A stretch of 5,079 nt of DNA from assembly GCA_035288405.1 (NCBI GenBank), contig DATEAK010000250.1, positions 1-5,079 on the forward strand. The letters are read 5' to 3'. Under the pieces are notes generated by a model that had not been told where the DNA came from, made no database searches, and saw nothing but the letters and a program-made list of their open reading frames with translations. Both the position numbers and the translations under genes were made by a program. This DNA comes from JACPSX01 sp035288405 [NCBI: bacterium]. Its GTDB lineage: Bacteria > JACPSX01. Within the stretch, counting starts at the first letter, position 1, and the number at the start of each line of letters is the position of its first letter. Positions 1 to 5,079 of this stretch are shown piece by piece.

Positions 1-859
1 CATAAGTCGAGTTGTAGGAGTCGTCATTTTGCGGGCTGGTGCCGGTGAAGTCGAAGGTGGCGTGGTCCCCCTCCTTGGTCATCTGGCAGCAAATCTGATA
101 GACCTTTCCCCGCGTGTTGGAGGCCCCGTAGACCCGAGAGCGCCACACACCATCGGGAAGTGAGCACAGCCGATCTCGGGCCATTTTCTCGGAATCTTGC
201 ACGAGTTTCCGGCAGGCGCTCTCCACGAATTCTACACCGTGCTTGTCCACCAGCTGCATGAACCCCCGGGAGCACACATTGTTGGCGGCAATGCGGGACT
301 TCAAGTCCAGGCCCACGTAATGGGGGTCGCGGCATTGCTGTGTGATGTTGTAGAAGATGTCGGGACGGAATTTCCCCTTCTCGACGATTTTCAACCCCGT
401 GAAACGGATCCCCTCGTGGAAGATCTCGGTCGAAGCTCCTCGCATGAGCCCTCCCGTATCCGCCGTGTGGGTCATGCTCCCCGTCCAGCCCAGGCGCCGC
501 CCCTGGTAGTAAATGGGCTTCACGATCATCTGGTCGTAGACATGGGTGGAGCATACGTAGGGATCGTTGAGGAAGAACTGGTCCCCGTCATAGATTCCGG
601 GATCTTCCTCAAAAAGCTGCACGATTTTTCGGACTGCATCGGCGCAGCCGGCCGAAAAGCGCAGATGCCCGGAAGCGCTCAGAATCGTAGTTCCTTCCGG
701 GTCGTAGAAAGCGCTCATGCACTCCCCCCCCTGAACCACGATGGGGGAAGCGGTCACGCGCTGCAGCGCGATGCGCCCCTCCTCGGCGATGTTGTGCAGG
801 CGGTGGACGAACATCTCGTACTTGATCGGATCCACTTCGACGCCGACTGATACTTCCAT
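1..859 (-). CDS. hyuB: HyuB-type subunit (hydantoinase B / oxoprolinase / acetone-acetophenone carboxylase family), C-terminal half missing
   Basis: The reading frame is open from the ATG at 859 to the window edge and gives 286 residues with no stop. HyuB proteins are usually about 550-600 residues, so roughly half is present. Family landmarks are visible: N98-D-P-Y at 98-101, H106-x2-D109, the THTADTGG segment at 130-137 (H131, D134), HEGIRF at 148-153, and DFTGTSPQN at 270-278. H106, D109 and H131 have the spacing I recall for the Mn ligands of the acetone carboxylase alpha subunit, but these positions are shared widely in the family and do not fix the reaction. The protein is fairly cysteine-rich (nine Cys, including C257-C258). 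No signal peptide or membrane segment is seen, so it is probably cytosolic and complexed with HyuA. The start is supported by AAGGAG/GAGGAG just upstream, overlapping the hyuA stop, with a 15-bp gap between the genes. This implies co-transcription and coupled translation. The substrate is unknown: hydantoinase, oxoprolinase or carboxylase are all possible. Confidence 0.92.
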   Translation of the reverse strand, partial: MEVSVGVEVDPIKYEMFVHRLHNIAEEGRIALQRVTASPIVVQGGECMSAFYDPEGTTILSASGHLRFSAGCADAVRKIVQLFEEDPGIYDGDQFFLNDPYVCSTHVYDQMIVKPIYYQGRRLGWTGSMTHTADTGGLMRGASTEIFHEGIRFTGLKIVEKGKFRPDIFYNITQQCRDPHYVGLDLKSRIAANNVCSRGFMQLVDKHGVEFVESACRKLVQDSEKMARDRLCSLPDGVWRSRVYGASNTRGKVYQICCQMTKEGDHATFDFTGTSPQNDDSYNSTY

Positions 860-866
860 CTTTCAC

Positions 867-876
867 TCCTCTCCTT
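867..876 (-). promoter_or_regulatory. Shine-Dalgarno of hyuB, overlapping the hyuA stop codon
   Basis: On the minus strand the hyuA TAA runs directly into AAGGAGAGGAG, which gives two overlapping ribosome-binding options (AAGGAG 11 nt and GAGGAG 7 nt before the ATG at 859). It fixes the hyuB start and suggests that ribosomes finishing hyuA reinitiate on hyuB, keeping the two subunits in balance. Confidence 0.75.
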
Positions 877-2995
877 AAAGGCGGATGACAATGTTGAGGT
901 ACTCGTCCACCTCGGCTTCCCGTTTGGGAGAAATCACCACAGTCGTAATCGGGGCCTCGACGATGGCCGGACCCTTGATCCGGTTACCCGGCCGCAGCCG
1001 CTGGTAATCATAAATGGCGGTTTCCATATAGTTCCGAACAGCTCCGCTGAAGTAGACGCGGCGCTGCCCCTTCAGCGCGGTCGATGCATCGGCTCCCGCC
1101 AGAGGAAACTTTTTCAACGAGGGCTTGGGCGTGGCGCCGATAATGTCCACGTGAATGGCAATGATTTCGCTGCCCGCCTGAGCAAAGCTGGCTCCCTCCC
1201 CATAGAGATCTTCGTAGCTGCGGTTAAAGAGGGTTTGGAGTTCAGCCACCCGCTCGGGGGTAAAGCGGTCGAAGGGACAAAGCACGGGCACATCGTTGAC
1301 CTGCCTCTTGTAGCGCATGAAGAACGTGCGCCGGAAACTGACTTGGTCCCGCTTGAACCCTTCGCGCTCCATGGTGGTCATGAGCGCCCCTTCCATCTCA
1401 TCGAGCTTCGCGTTCAGATCCGCGGGATCCGCGGGCATCCAGACCCTGTGGGTGTTCATCAGTGTGTGAATCACGTCCGCCGTGACAATTCCGAAGGCCG
1501 AGAACACCGCCGAGGTGGGAAAGATGTAGATGCGCTCGATGCCCAACTCCACGGCGTAGGCTTCTGCATGAACCGGGCCGGCCCCCCCGAAGGAGTAAAT
1601 CACGTACTCTTCGGGCTCGTGCCCCGCCCGGACGACTTGCTTGCGGATCAGGTCGGACATTTTGCTGTTGATCACGTCGTAGATTCCGGCTGCCGCTTCC
1701 ACAGTGGACAGGCCCAGAGGAACGGCGATCTGCTCCTCCATGGCCCGGGCCGCCTTCTCCCGGTTGAGCCTCTTTCTCCCCCCCAGGAAATAGTCGGGTT
1801 CGATGAGCCCCAGGAGCACGTTGGCATCGGTCACCGTGACCTCCTTGCCGCCTTCGTCATAGCAGACGGGACCCGGGCTCGCACCCGCGCTGCGCGGCCC
1901 CACCATCAGGCGGCCCGTGGAGGAATCCACGTAGGCGATGGTCCCTCCGCCGGCCCCGATGGATTCGATGTCGATCATGGGTTGCAAAATCCGGTAGCGC
2001 TGGGCAATGGGCTCACGGGCGTAGTGCCAGTACCCGTCGGTGAAAATTCCGACGTCGAAGCTGGTTCCCCCCATATCCGTGCTGATGACGTTGCCATGTC
2101 CCAGAAGAGAAGCCATGTAGGAGGTGGCAATCATGCCGCCGGCCGGCCCCGACTGCAAGTTGCCGACGGCAGTGACCTGATCCTTGTGAACAATCCCGCC
2201 GTTGGCCTGCATGACCATCAGGGTCCCCTCGAACCCCGACGTCTTCAACCGGTGATCCAGGCCGTCCACGTACTTCTGCACCAGGGGACCCAGGTAGCAA
2301 TTAATGATGGCCGTGTTGGCACGGGCATATTCCCCGGCCACCGGCGAGAGCTGGTGGGAAAGCGTTACGTAGAGCCCGTTGCCGGGATACAGCTTGCGGA
2401 TGAGATCCATCACAACGAGTTCATGAGCCGGATTGAGCCAAGAGAACAGAAGGCTCACGGCAATCGAGTCGACCTTTTCCTCTTCCACCAGGAAGCGCAC
2501 CGCCTTCTCGGCATCTTCCCGATTGATAGGGATGAGGATCTGCCCTGCGAAATCGATACGCTCGCAAACCCCGCGGATGAGCCGCCTGGGGACAATGGGA
2601 TCAGGCTTGGTCACCTTGGTGACATGCTTGATCTCCATTTCCGGGAGGCCGTCGGCACGGCCAATGGCCCGCATCACCAGTGTCGTATCCTCAAACCCCT
2701 TGGTGGTGATGAAGCCCACCTTCCCCCCGGAGCGCGTAATGAGCGCGTTTGTGGCCACTGTGGAACCCTGCTTGAACAGGCTGATCCTGCGTAGAAGTTC
2801 CCCAGGGGTTGTCCCCATGGACTTGGCCACCTCTTCCACCGCATTCAGAATCCCCTGGGAAAAATCGTGGGGGGTGGTTGCAGCCTTGTTCAGGAACAGC
2901 TCCCCGGTTCTGGTCAGGACGGTAATATCCGTAAAGGTCCCGCCCGTATCGATGCCGACCATATAATCCTTATTGCTCTCCAGTCCATTCGCCAT
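875..2995 (-). CDS. hyuA: HyuA-type ATP-dependent subunit (hydantoinase A / oxoprolinase / acetone-acetophenone carboxylase beta family)
   Basis: A complete protein of 706 residues from the chosen start, matching the usual ~690-720 for the family. Hydantoinase A subunits carry an ASKHA-type ATPase fold that activates the carbonyl or enol substrate by phosphorylation. Landmarks are VGIDTGGTFTD (13-23, phosphate-1 loop), QGSTVATNALI (76-86), SGPAGG (282-287), DMGGTSFDVGIF (307-318, phosphate-2 loop), GAGGGTIAYVD (347-357), GPRSAGASPGPVCY (366-379), SFGGAGPVHA (468-477) and the C-terminal GPAIVEAPITTVV (675-687). This covers the N-terminal, central and C-terminal family domains without a break. 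The ATG at 2995 is preferred because AGGGAG sits 6 nt upstream. An in-frame ATG at 3037 would add 14 residues rich in Arg and Glu, but it lies inside a palindromic repeat and has no ribosome-binding site. The partner hyuB follows 15 bp downstream. No third small subunit (AcxC-like) is visible in the window, so carboxylase versus hydantoinase/oxoprolinase activity stays open. Confidence 0.96.
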   Translation of the reverse strand: MANGLESNKDYMVGIDTGGTFTDITVLTRTGELFLNKAATTPHDFSQGILNAVEEVAKSMGTTPGELLRRISLFKQGSTVATNALITRSGGKVGFITTKGFEDTTLVMRAIGRADGLPEMEIKHVTKVTKPDPIVPRRLIRGVCERIDFAGQILIPINREDAEKAVRFLVEEEKVDSIAVSLLFSWLNPAHELVVMDLIRKLYPGNGLYVTLSHQLSPVAGEYARANTAIINCYLGPLVQKYVDGLDHRLKTSGFEGTLMVMQANGGIVHKDQVTAVGNLQSGPAGGMIATSYMASLLGHGNVISTDMGGTSFDVGIFTDGYWHYAREPIAQRYRILQPMIDIESIGAGGGTIAYVDSSTGRLMVGPRSAGASPGPVCYDEGGKEVTVTDANVLLGLIEPDYFLGGRKRLNREKAARAMEEQIAVPLGLSTVEAAAGIYDVINSKMSDLIRKQVVRAGHEPEEYVIYSFGGAGPVHAEAYAVELGIERIYIFPTSAVFSAFGIVTADVIHTLMNTHRVWMPADPADLNAKLDEMEGALMTTMEREGFKRDQVSFRRTFFMRYKRQVNDVPVLCPFDRFTPERVAELQTLFNRSYEDLYGEGASFAQAGSEIIAIHVDIIGATPKPSLKKFPLAGADASTALKGQRRVYFSGAVRNYMETAIYDYQRLRPGNRIKGPAIVEAPITTVVISPKREAEVDEYLNIVIRL

Positions 2996-3001
2996 TTTGC
3001 T

Positions 3002-3007
3002 CTCCCT
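3002..3007 (-). promoter_or_regulatory. Shine-Dalgarno of hyuA (AGGGAG)
   Basis: AGGGAG on the minus strand lies 6 nt before the ATG at 2995. It decides in favour of that start over the longer frame beginning at 3037, which lacks a comparable site and has the sequence of a repeat element around it. Confidence 0.7.
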
Positions 3008-3020
3008 GAATCGTTCTCTG

Positions 3021-3070
3021 CGTGATTCGACAAGCATGCCCTGAGCAACGTCGAAGGCTCACCACGAACA
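3021..3070. repeat. Degenerate REP-like palindrome between iclR and hyuA
   Basis: A perfect 6-bp inverted repeat, TTCGAC (3026-3031) and GTCGAA (3050-3055), is separated by 18 bases. The stem is extended by GTGA (3022-3025) against TCAC (3059-3062) with a 3-base bulge. Read on the minus strand it contains GTTCGTGGTGAGC and TTGTCGAA blocks. These resemble the arms of a repetitive palindrome I remember from many bacterial genomes (GTTCGTGGTGAGC-TTGTCGAAC and CCTGAGC-TTGTCGAAGG types). The resemblance is from memory and was not searched. The loop includes GCATGC (3034-3039). There is no T-run after the stem on either strand, so it is not a normal intrinsic terminator. It could attenuate transcription or stabilise mRNA between iclR and hyuA, or serve as a binding site. 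Confidence 0.5.
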
Positions 3071-3079
3071 GGAAAACAT

Positions 3080-3934
3080 CTACGACTTCAAGCCGGCTCC
3101 GTTCACCCTGAGTCCTTCGATTAAAGTGGTCCTGAAACTTTTCGCGCCGACCCTTCCTTCCACGGCCCGGTAGCCCAGCCGGCCCGAGATCTCCTCTGCT
3201 GTCTTCATACAGAGCTTTACGTAAACCTTGATCTTTTCCGGGGTCGCCTGACTGAAAGGCCCGGCAATCCCCACGGCTGCGGCCGTCTGACCCGAAAAAT
3301 CCTGCATCGGGGCCGCCACCCCGAAGGTCTCGATTCGCCTCTGCCTCAAGTTCACCGCATAACCTTGCCGCCGAATGGCGGTCAGGTCCCGTCGCAGCCT
3401 TGCCGTATCCGTGACCGTGTAAGGCGTCAAGCGCTTCAGGCCCCGAGCGACAACCTGTCTTACGATCTCCTCGGGCTGATGAGCCAGGAGTACTTTTCCA
3501 ATCGCCGTACAGTACGATGGGATGCGCTCCCCGATGGCGCTGCGCAGGTACAGAGCTTGGGGACCGTCGATCTTGTCCACATAGACACCGTCGAGGTTGT
3601 CGAATATAGCCAGGTGGACCGTATTCTGGCACTGATGGGCCAATTCCTCCAGACAAGGCCGGGCGATCCTGCGCAAGTCCATCCTGGCCATGAGCGAGCC
3701 GGCAACCTCCAGAACCTTCATTCCCAAGTGATACTTTCGACTCTCCCGGCTCTGTTCGACGTACCCTCGCTTCTGAAGGGTCGACAGGAAACGATACACA
3801 TTGCTGTTCGGCAGCCCGAGTTTGCGGGCGATTTCCGTAACTCCGAGATCACCACCTACCGTTCCCAGGAGCTCGAGGATCTCCAGAGCTTTTTCCACGG
3901 TTTTGAGAGGTTGCGGTTCTTTGCGCTTTGTCAT
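3080..3934 (-). CDS. IclR-family transcriptional regulator
   Basis: 284 residues with the two-domain IclR plan. An N-terminal winged helix-turn-helix lies at about 10-75 (helix-turn-helix near LGVTEIARKLGLPNSNVYRF, 30-49, followed by the wing around GYVEQSRESRKYHLG). A C-terminal GAF-like effector-binding domain lies at about 76-255, with the family signatures PSYCTAIGKVLLA (139-151) and GVAAPMQDFSGQTAAAVGIAGP (205-226). It should bind DNA as a dimer or tetramer and respond to a small organic acid or aromatic ligand. Its place between the amidohydrolase and hyuAB suggests it controls this cluster and possibly itself. IclR proteins generally end soon after the ISGRLGY-like helix, here at 249-255. 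The following 29 residues are an unusual basic tail, part of which is coded by a REP-like sequence. The start at 3934 has only a weak ribosome-binding site, but an in-frame TAG lies 27 bases upstream and no alternative ATG occurs before it. Confidence 0.95.
   Translation of the reverse strand: MTKRKEPQPLKTVEKALEILELLGTVGGDLGVTEIARKLGLPNSNVYRFLSTLQKRGYVEQSRESRKYHLGMKVLEVAGSLMARMDLRRIARPCLEELAHQCQNTVHLAIFDNLDGVYVDKIDGPQALYLRSAIGERIPSYCTAIGKVLLAHQPEEIVRQVVARGLKRLTPYTVTDTARLRRDLTAIRRQGYAVNLRQRRIETFGVAAPMQDFSGQTAAAVGIAGPFSQATPEKIKVYVKLCMKTAEEISGRLGYRAVEGRVGAKSFRTTLIEGLRVNGAGLKS
3099..3120. repeat. REP-like half-element inside the 3' end of the iclR gene
   Basis: The plus strand reads CCGTTCACCCTGAG (3099-3112) followed by CCTTCGA (3114-3120). 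Both blocks match, from memory, the arms of a widespread palindromic repeat (CCGTTCA-CCCTGAGC-TTGTCGAAGG) with the centre collapsed. It lies about 30-40 bases from the larger REP-like palindrome and is translated as the residues around LIEGLRVNG near the C-terminus of the regulator. Confidence 0.4.
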
Positions 3935-3945
3935 TTCACATAGTG

Positions 3946-3989
3946 GAATTAGAGTTCTCTATGAGAGATTCCTTGAATTTGGGAGTTCT
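3946..3989. repeat. Two near-identical direct repeats upstream of iclR, candidate operator
   Basis: On the minus strand AGAACTC-T-AATTC (3958-3946) and AGAACTC-CCA-AATTC (3989-3975) form two direct copies. Their starts are 31 bp apart, about three helical turns. The distal copy abuts the TTGACA box. A 5-3-5 palindrome, TCTCT-ATG-AGAGA (3956-3968), overlaps the proximal copy, and GGAAT (3945-3949) pairs with ATTCC (3968-3972). Such placement suits a binding site for the IclR protein itself, but the family consensus is too variable to assign. Confidence 0.4.
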
Positions 3990-3994
3990 GTCAA
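3966..3994 (-). promoter_or_regulatory. Possible promoter of iclR (-35 TTGACA, weak -10)
   Basis: A perfect TTGACA on the minus strand (3994-3989) is followed after 17 bases by GAATCT (3971-3966), which keeps only two of six consensus -10 positions. The good -35 with a poor -10 is compatible with an activator-dependent or weak promoter, or with chance. Transcription would start around 3959, giving a leader of about 25 nt to the iclR ATG. Confidence 0.35.
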
Positions 3995-4019
3995 TAGGGT
4001 AATTCCTCCAGAGTATTTT

Positions 4020-4030
4020 GTTCTTAGAAC
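4020..4030. repeat. Short perfect palindrome GTTCTTAGAAC at the amidohydrolase stop
   Basis: GTTCT-T-AGAAC is an 11-bp palindrome that contains the TAA stop of the amidohydrolase. It repeats the GTTCT/AGAAC core found twice nearer iclR, so it may be a third copy of the same binding motif. A one-base loop makes it unlikely to work as a hairpin, and no T-run follows. Confidence 0.3.
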
Positions 4031-4983
4031 TTGAACAGCCTGGCGGCGTTCTCCCCCAGCATCTTGCGCTTATCCGAGTCTGAGACCCGCACTTGCTTTA
4101 AAGTCTCCACGGAATCGGGTAGGAAACGCGGCAGGACGGGGTAGTCGCTGCCCAGCAAGATGTGATCGACTCCCAGGTTCTCGGCAGCCAACTCCAGGTG
4201 GGAGCGTTTCCACCAAGCGGGAGCCGTGTCAAAAAAGAACTGACGGTTGATGATCTCTTCGTAGGGTTGATCTTCCACGCGGTACCATTTCACGTCCAAC
4301 ATCCTCTCCTTGATGATGAAAAAGGAGCCTCCAATATGCCCGTGCAGGAACTTGAGCTTTGGAAAATCCTTGGCCACCCCGTACAGGACCCGGGCGGCAA
4401 CCAGGGTGTGATCCAGCAGCCGTCCCAGGGAGCGCGTTAACCCGTACTTTTCCAGGATGCTGTACTCGGTGGGATGAATCGCCGCGTGAAAGAAAATGGG
4501 GACGTCGAGTTCCTCGGCCTTTTTAAAGAAAGGGCGGTACGCTTCATCGTCGGGATACTTGCCGTCAAAGTTCGTAGTCAGCGTGGCCCCCTTGAGCCCC
4601 AGTTCCTTGATGGCCCGCTCGAGCTCCGCCACGGCCCCGTTCCCAAACGGCGGAACGTGGGCAAGCCCGATGAACCGGTGAGGGTACTTCGCCTGCAGCT
4701 CGGCCATGGCATCGTTGATCCGGGGAGCCATCTCCATCGTGTTCCACTGTTGCCAGCAGGCTGTGGACAGAACAGCCACATCGATACCGGCCGCATCCAT
4801 CTCCTTGAGCTTCACTTGAATGTCGGTATAGCGCGGGTTCACGGTGAACAGATCCACGTCGCCCCTCATGATCCGAAGATATTCTCCATCCTTGATGGCG
4901 CTCTCTCCGGGTCTCAGATATTTCGGAATCTCATCAGCAACCTCGGGCGGGATCCAGTGATGATGCGCGTCGATAATCATCAT
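4024..4983 (-). CDS. Amidohydrolase-family protein, ACMSD / gamma-resorcylate decarboxylase type (Amidohydro_2)
   Basis: 319 residues, a normal length for this TIM-barrel metalloenzyme family. The metal site is complete: H7 and H9 in IDAHHHW (4-10), H166 in IFFHAAIHP (163-171), catalytic H214 in FLHGHIGG (212-219), and D280 in LLGSDYP (276-282). The order and spacing follow bacterial ACMSD (as I recall H9, H11, H177, H228, D294 in the Pseudomonas enzyme), with loops 11-14 residues shorter. Family members decarboxylate or hydrolyse aromatic or unsaturated acids and lactones without redox cofactors; the substrate here is unknown. The segment LKEMDAAGIDVAVLSTA (59-75) is also typical. Trp pairs at 77/80 and 257/258 may line the pocket. 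No signal peptide is present, so it is probably cytosolic. GGAGG (4994-4990) is 6 nt before the first of two adjacent ATGs (4983 and 4980), and either could be used. It is co-directional with iclR, 89 bp upstream of it. Confidence 0.94.
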   Translation of the reverse strand: MMIIDAHHHWIPPEVADEIPKYLRPGESAIKDGEYLRIMRGDVDLFTVNPRYTDIQVKLKEMDAAGIDVAVLSTACWQQWNTMEMAPRINDAMAELQAKYPHRFIGLAHVPPFGNGAVAELERAIKELGLKGATLTTNFDGKYPDDEAYRPFFKKAEELDVPIFFHAAIHPTEYSILEKYGLTRSLGRLLDHTLVAARVLYGVAKDFPKLKFLHGHIGGSFFIIKERMLDVKWYRVEDQPYEEIINRQFFFDTAPAWWKRSHLELAAENLGVDHILLGSDYPVLPRFLPDSVETLKQVRVSDSDKRKMLGENAARLFKF

Positions 4984-4984
4984 T

Positions 4985-5079
4985 TCATTCCTCCACGTTT
5001 TTGGAAGCAGCCGGGGACAATTCGTCTCTATCCAGGGTCATAAAAACGCCCCTTATCCAATCCTCTCCCTCCCCGGAAG
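4985..5079 (-). CDS. Probable 3' end of an unidentified upstream gene (last 30 codons)
   Basis: A frame open from the window edge runs 30 codons to a TGA at 4987-4985, ending in a charged tail (...LSPAASKNVEE). The stop is one base before the amidohydrolase ATG (TGA-A-ATG), the spacing typical of translationally coupled genes, and the GGAGG site of the amidohydrolase lies within its last codons. This supports a real gene end, but 30 codons without a stop can arise by chance and no family motif is recognisable. An internal ATG (5041) would give an 18-codon leader peptide instead. If the frame is real, the operon extends to the right of the window. Confidence 0.45.
   Translation of the reverse strand, partial: SGEGEDWIRGVFMTLDRDELSPAASKNVEE
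4990..4994 (-). promoter_or_regulatory. Shine-Dalgarno of the amidohydrolase (GGAGG)
   Basis: GGAGG on the minus strand stands 6 nt from the ATG at 4983 and 9 nt from the second ATG at 4980. It is strong for either start. An out-of-frame ATG at 4988 ends after two codons in a TGA that overlaps the true start. Confidence 0.75.

Noticed and set aside
197-850. Plus-strand open frame of 217 codons antisense to hyuB
   Set aside because: It is the mirror of the hyuB coding frame, which carries clear family motifs; the plus-strand translation has no recognisable domain.
1151-2794. Long plus-strand open frame of 547 codons antisense to hyuA
   Set aside because: It lies fully opposite a well-supported hyuA, shows no family motif, and is rich in His, Gly, Pro and Arg as expected for the reverse of a GC-rich gene.
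2996-3037. Upstream start for hyuA at 3037
   Set aside because: The extra 14 residues are not typical of the family, the ATG lies in the GCATGC of a repeat palindrome, and only the ATG at 2995 has a good ribosome-binding site.
3021-3062. Intrinsic terminator after iclR
   Set aside because: A stem can form but no T-run follows on the minus strand, and the AGGGAG site and hyuA start come soon after.
2970-3656. Minus-strand frame of 228 codons overlapping iclR
   Set aside because: It is out of frame with the strongly supported IclR protein, has low-complexity Arg/Gly composition, and no domain.
4474-5043. Plus-strand frame of 189 codons over the amidohydrolase 5' end
   Set aside because: It is antisense to a gene with a complete metal-binding motif set and shows no independent evidence of coding.

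Overview
The window is a compact gene cluster read entirely from the minus strand. It holds three complete genes and two genes cut by the window ends. Base composition is moderately GC-rich. The gene family mix (HyuA/HyuB ATP-dependent enzyme, IclR regulator, ACMSD-like amidohydrolase) fits a metabolically versatile soil, sediment or anaerobic bacterium, for example a Desulfobacterota- or Proteobacteria-like lineage. That placement is inference from gene content; nothing in the sequence fixes the taxon.

In transcription order (right to left) the layout is as follows. At 5079-4985 there is probably the last 30 codons of an unidentified gene, whose stop lies one base before the next start. At 4983-4024 is a 319-residue metal-dependent amidohydrolase of the ACMSD/gamma-resorcylate decarboxylase type. 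An 89-bp gap (4023-3935) carries a TTGACA box and repeated AGAACTC/AATTC motifs. At 3934-3080 is an IclR-family regulator. An 84-bp gap (3079-2996) is occupied by a degenerate REP-like palindrome. At 2995-875 is hyuA, a complete HyuA/oxoprolinase-type ATPase subunit. At 859-1 is hyuB, the partner subunit, with its C-terminal half beyond the window edge. There is no gene-free stretch over 300 bases, and I see no RNA genes, insertion sequences or CRISPR.

HyuA and HyuB families form ATP-dependent complexes that either hydrolyse cyclic amides (N-methylhydantoin, 5-oxoproline) or carboxylate ketones (acetone and acetophenone carboxylases). The ACMSD-like amidohydrolase family decarboxylates or hydrolyses aromatic or unsaturated carboxylic acids and related compounds. 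Together with an IclR regulator, a family that often controls aromatic or ketone catabolism, the cluster looks like a substrate-inducible catabolic operon. The substrate cannot be named from the sequence. The most unusual parts are non-coding: a REP-like element that separates iclR from hyuA and appears to have contributed the last codons of the regulator, and a repeat cluster beside the putative iclR promoter.
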